This document shows, one piece after another, positions 6,395 to 6,395 of a stretch of DNA of 6,395 nucleotides. The position numbers were made by a program, and so were the translations under genes. The notes beneath the pieces are model-generated. The model saw only the letters and a list, made by a program, of their open reading frames with translations. It did not search any database and had not been told where the DNA came from. The DNA is from an uncultured Rickettsiales bacterium (GTDB lineage: Bacteria; Pseudomonadota; Alphaproteobacteria; Rickettsiales; UBA1997). The stretch is from positions 1-6,395 of the forward strand of contig CALBSF010000244.1 in assembly GCA_937927795.1 (NCBI GenBank), given 5' to 3'. Each line of letters begins with the position of its first letter. The stretch's first letter is position 1.

Positions 6395-6395
6395 G
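6278..6395. other. High-GC foreign tail; probable chimeric join at the sequence end
   Basis: These 118 bases are about 75% G+C (88 of 118 by hand count), against roughly one third for everything before. The change is sharp, within a few bases of 6270-6280, and falls in the conserved core of exbB. No inverted repeat, target duplication, integrase or other mobile-element feature accompanies it. The length is about one short sequencing read and it reaches the end of the sequence, which suggests misassembly or contamination, not integration. Confidence 0.85.

Noticed and set aside
6278..6395. Real gene fusion extending ExbB to the window end
   Set aside because: The plus-frame residues after 158 (VVQAVECGEEALAGHREG and onward) do not resemble the third ExbB helix, and the composition shows the coding strand is the other one.

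Overview
The window is AT-rich (roughly one third G+C) up to about position 6277. It carries two divergent gene blocks from what looks like a Gram-negative, probably host-associated bacterium. An outer-membrane TonB-dependent receptor with a TonB/ExbB energiser, exported ankyrin-repeat proteins, Lys/Asn-rich composition and almost no Shine-Dalgarno sites would fit an alphaproteobacterial endosymbiont (Rickettsiales- or Holosporales-like). That placement is inference from composition and gene content. No marker gene confirms it.

Left block, minus strand (2765 down to 39): yidD, then two ankyrin-repeat genes, packed as an operon. The first ankyrin gene starts 13 bp after the yidD stop codon, and the two ankyrin genes overlap by 10 bp. 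Both ankyrin products begin with a hydrophobic export signal or anchor and carry long Lys/Glu/Gln-rich disordered stretches. The order is mirrored: one has the tail before the repeats, the other after them. Neither has a recognised function.

Right block, plus strand (2928 to 6277): a TonB-dependent siderophore-type receptor, then tonB and the 5' part of exbB. Both the receptor and the tonB-exbB unit are preceded by very long, near-perfect palindromes containing Fur-box-like 7-1-7 motifs laid over good sigma-70-type promoters. The simplest reading is a self-contained, iron-repressed ferric-chelate uptake system: the receptor binds the chelate at the outer membrane, and TonB-ExbB (with an ExbD expected just outside) supplies the proton-motive-force energy.

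Right end (about 6278 to 6395): base composition jumps abruptly to about 75% G+C in the middle of exbB. The minus strand of this 118-bp tail reads as a clean high-GC3 coding frame, as in an actinobacterium or another high-GC organism. This is most likely a chimeric assembly or contamination join, so the exbB truncation should not be read as biology.

The largest gene-free stretch is the 162-bp divergent intergenic region at 2766-2927. It holds the receptor promoter/operator and a candidate yidD promoter. No tRNA, rRNA, CRISPR array, insertion sequence or convincing rho-independent terminator was seen.
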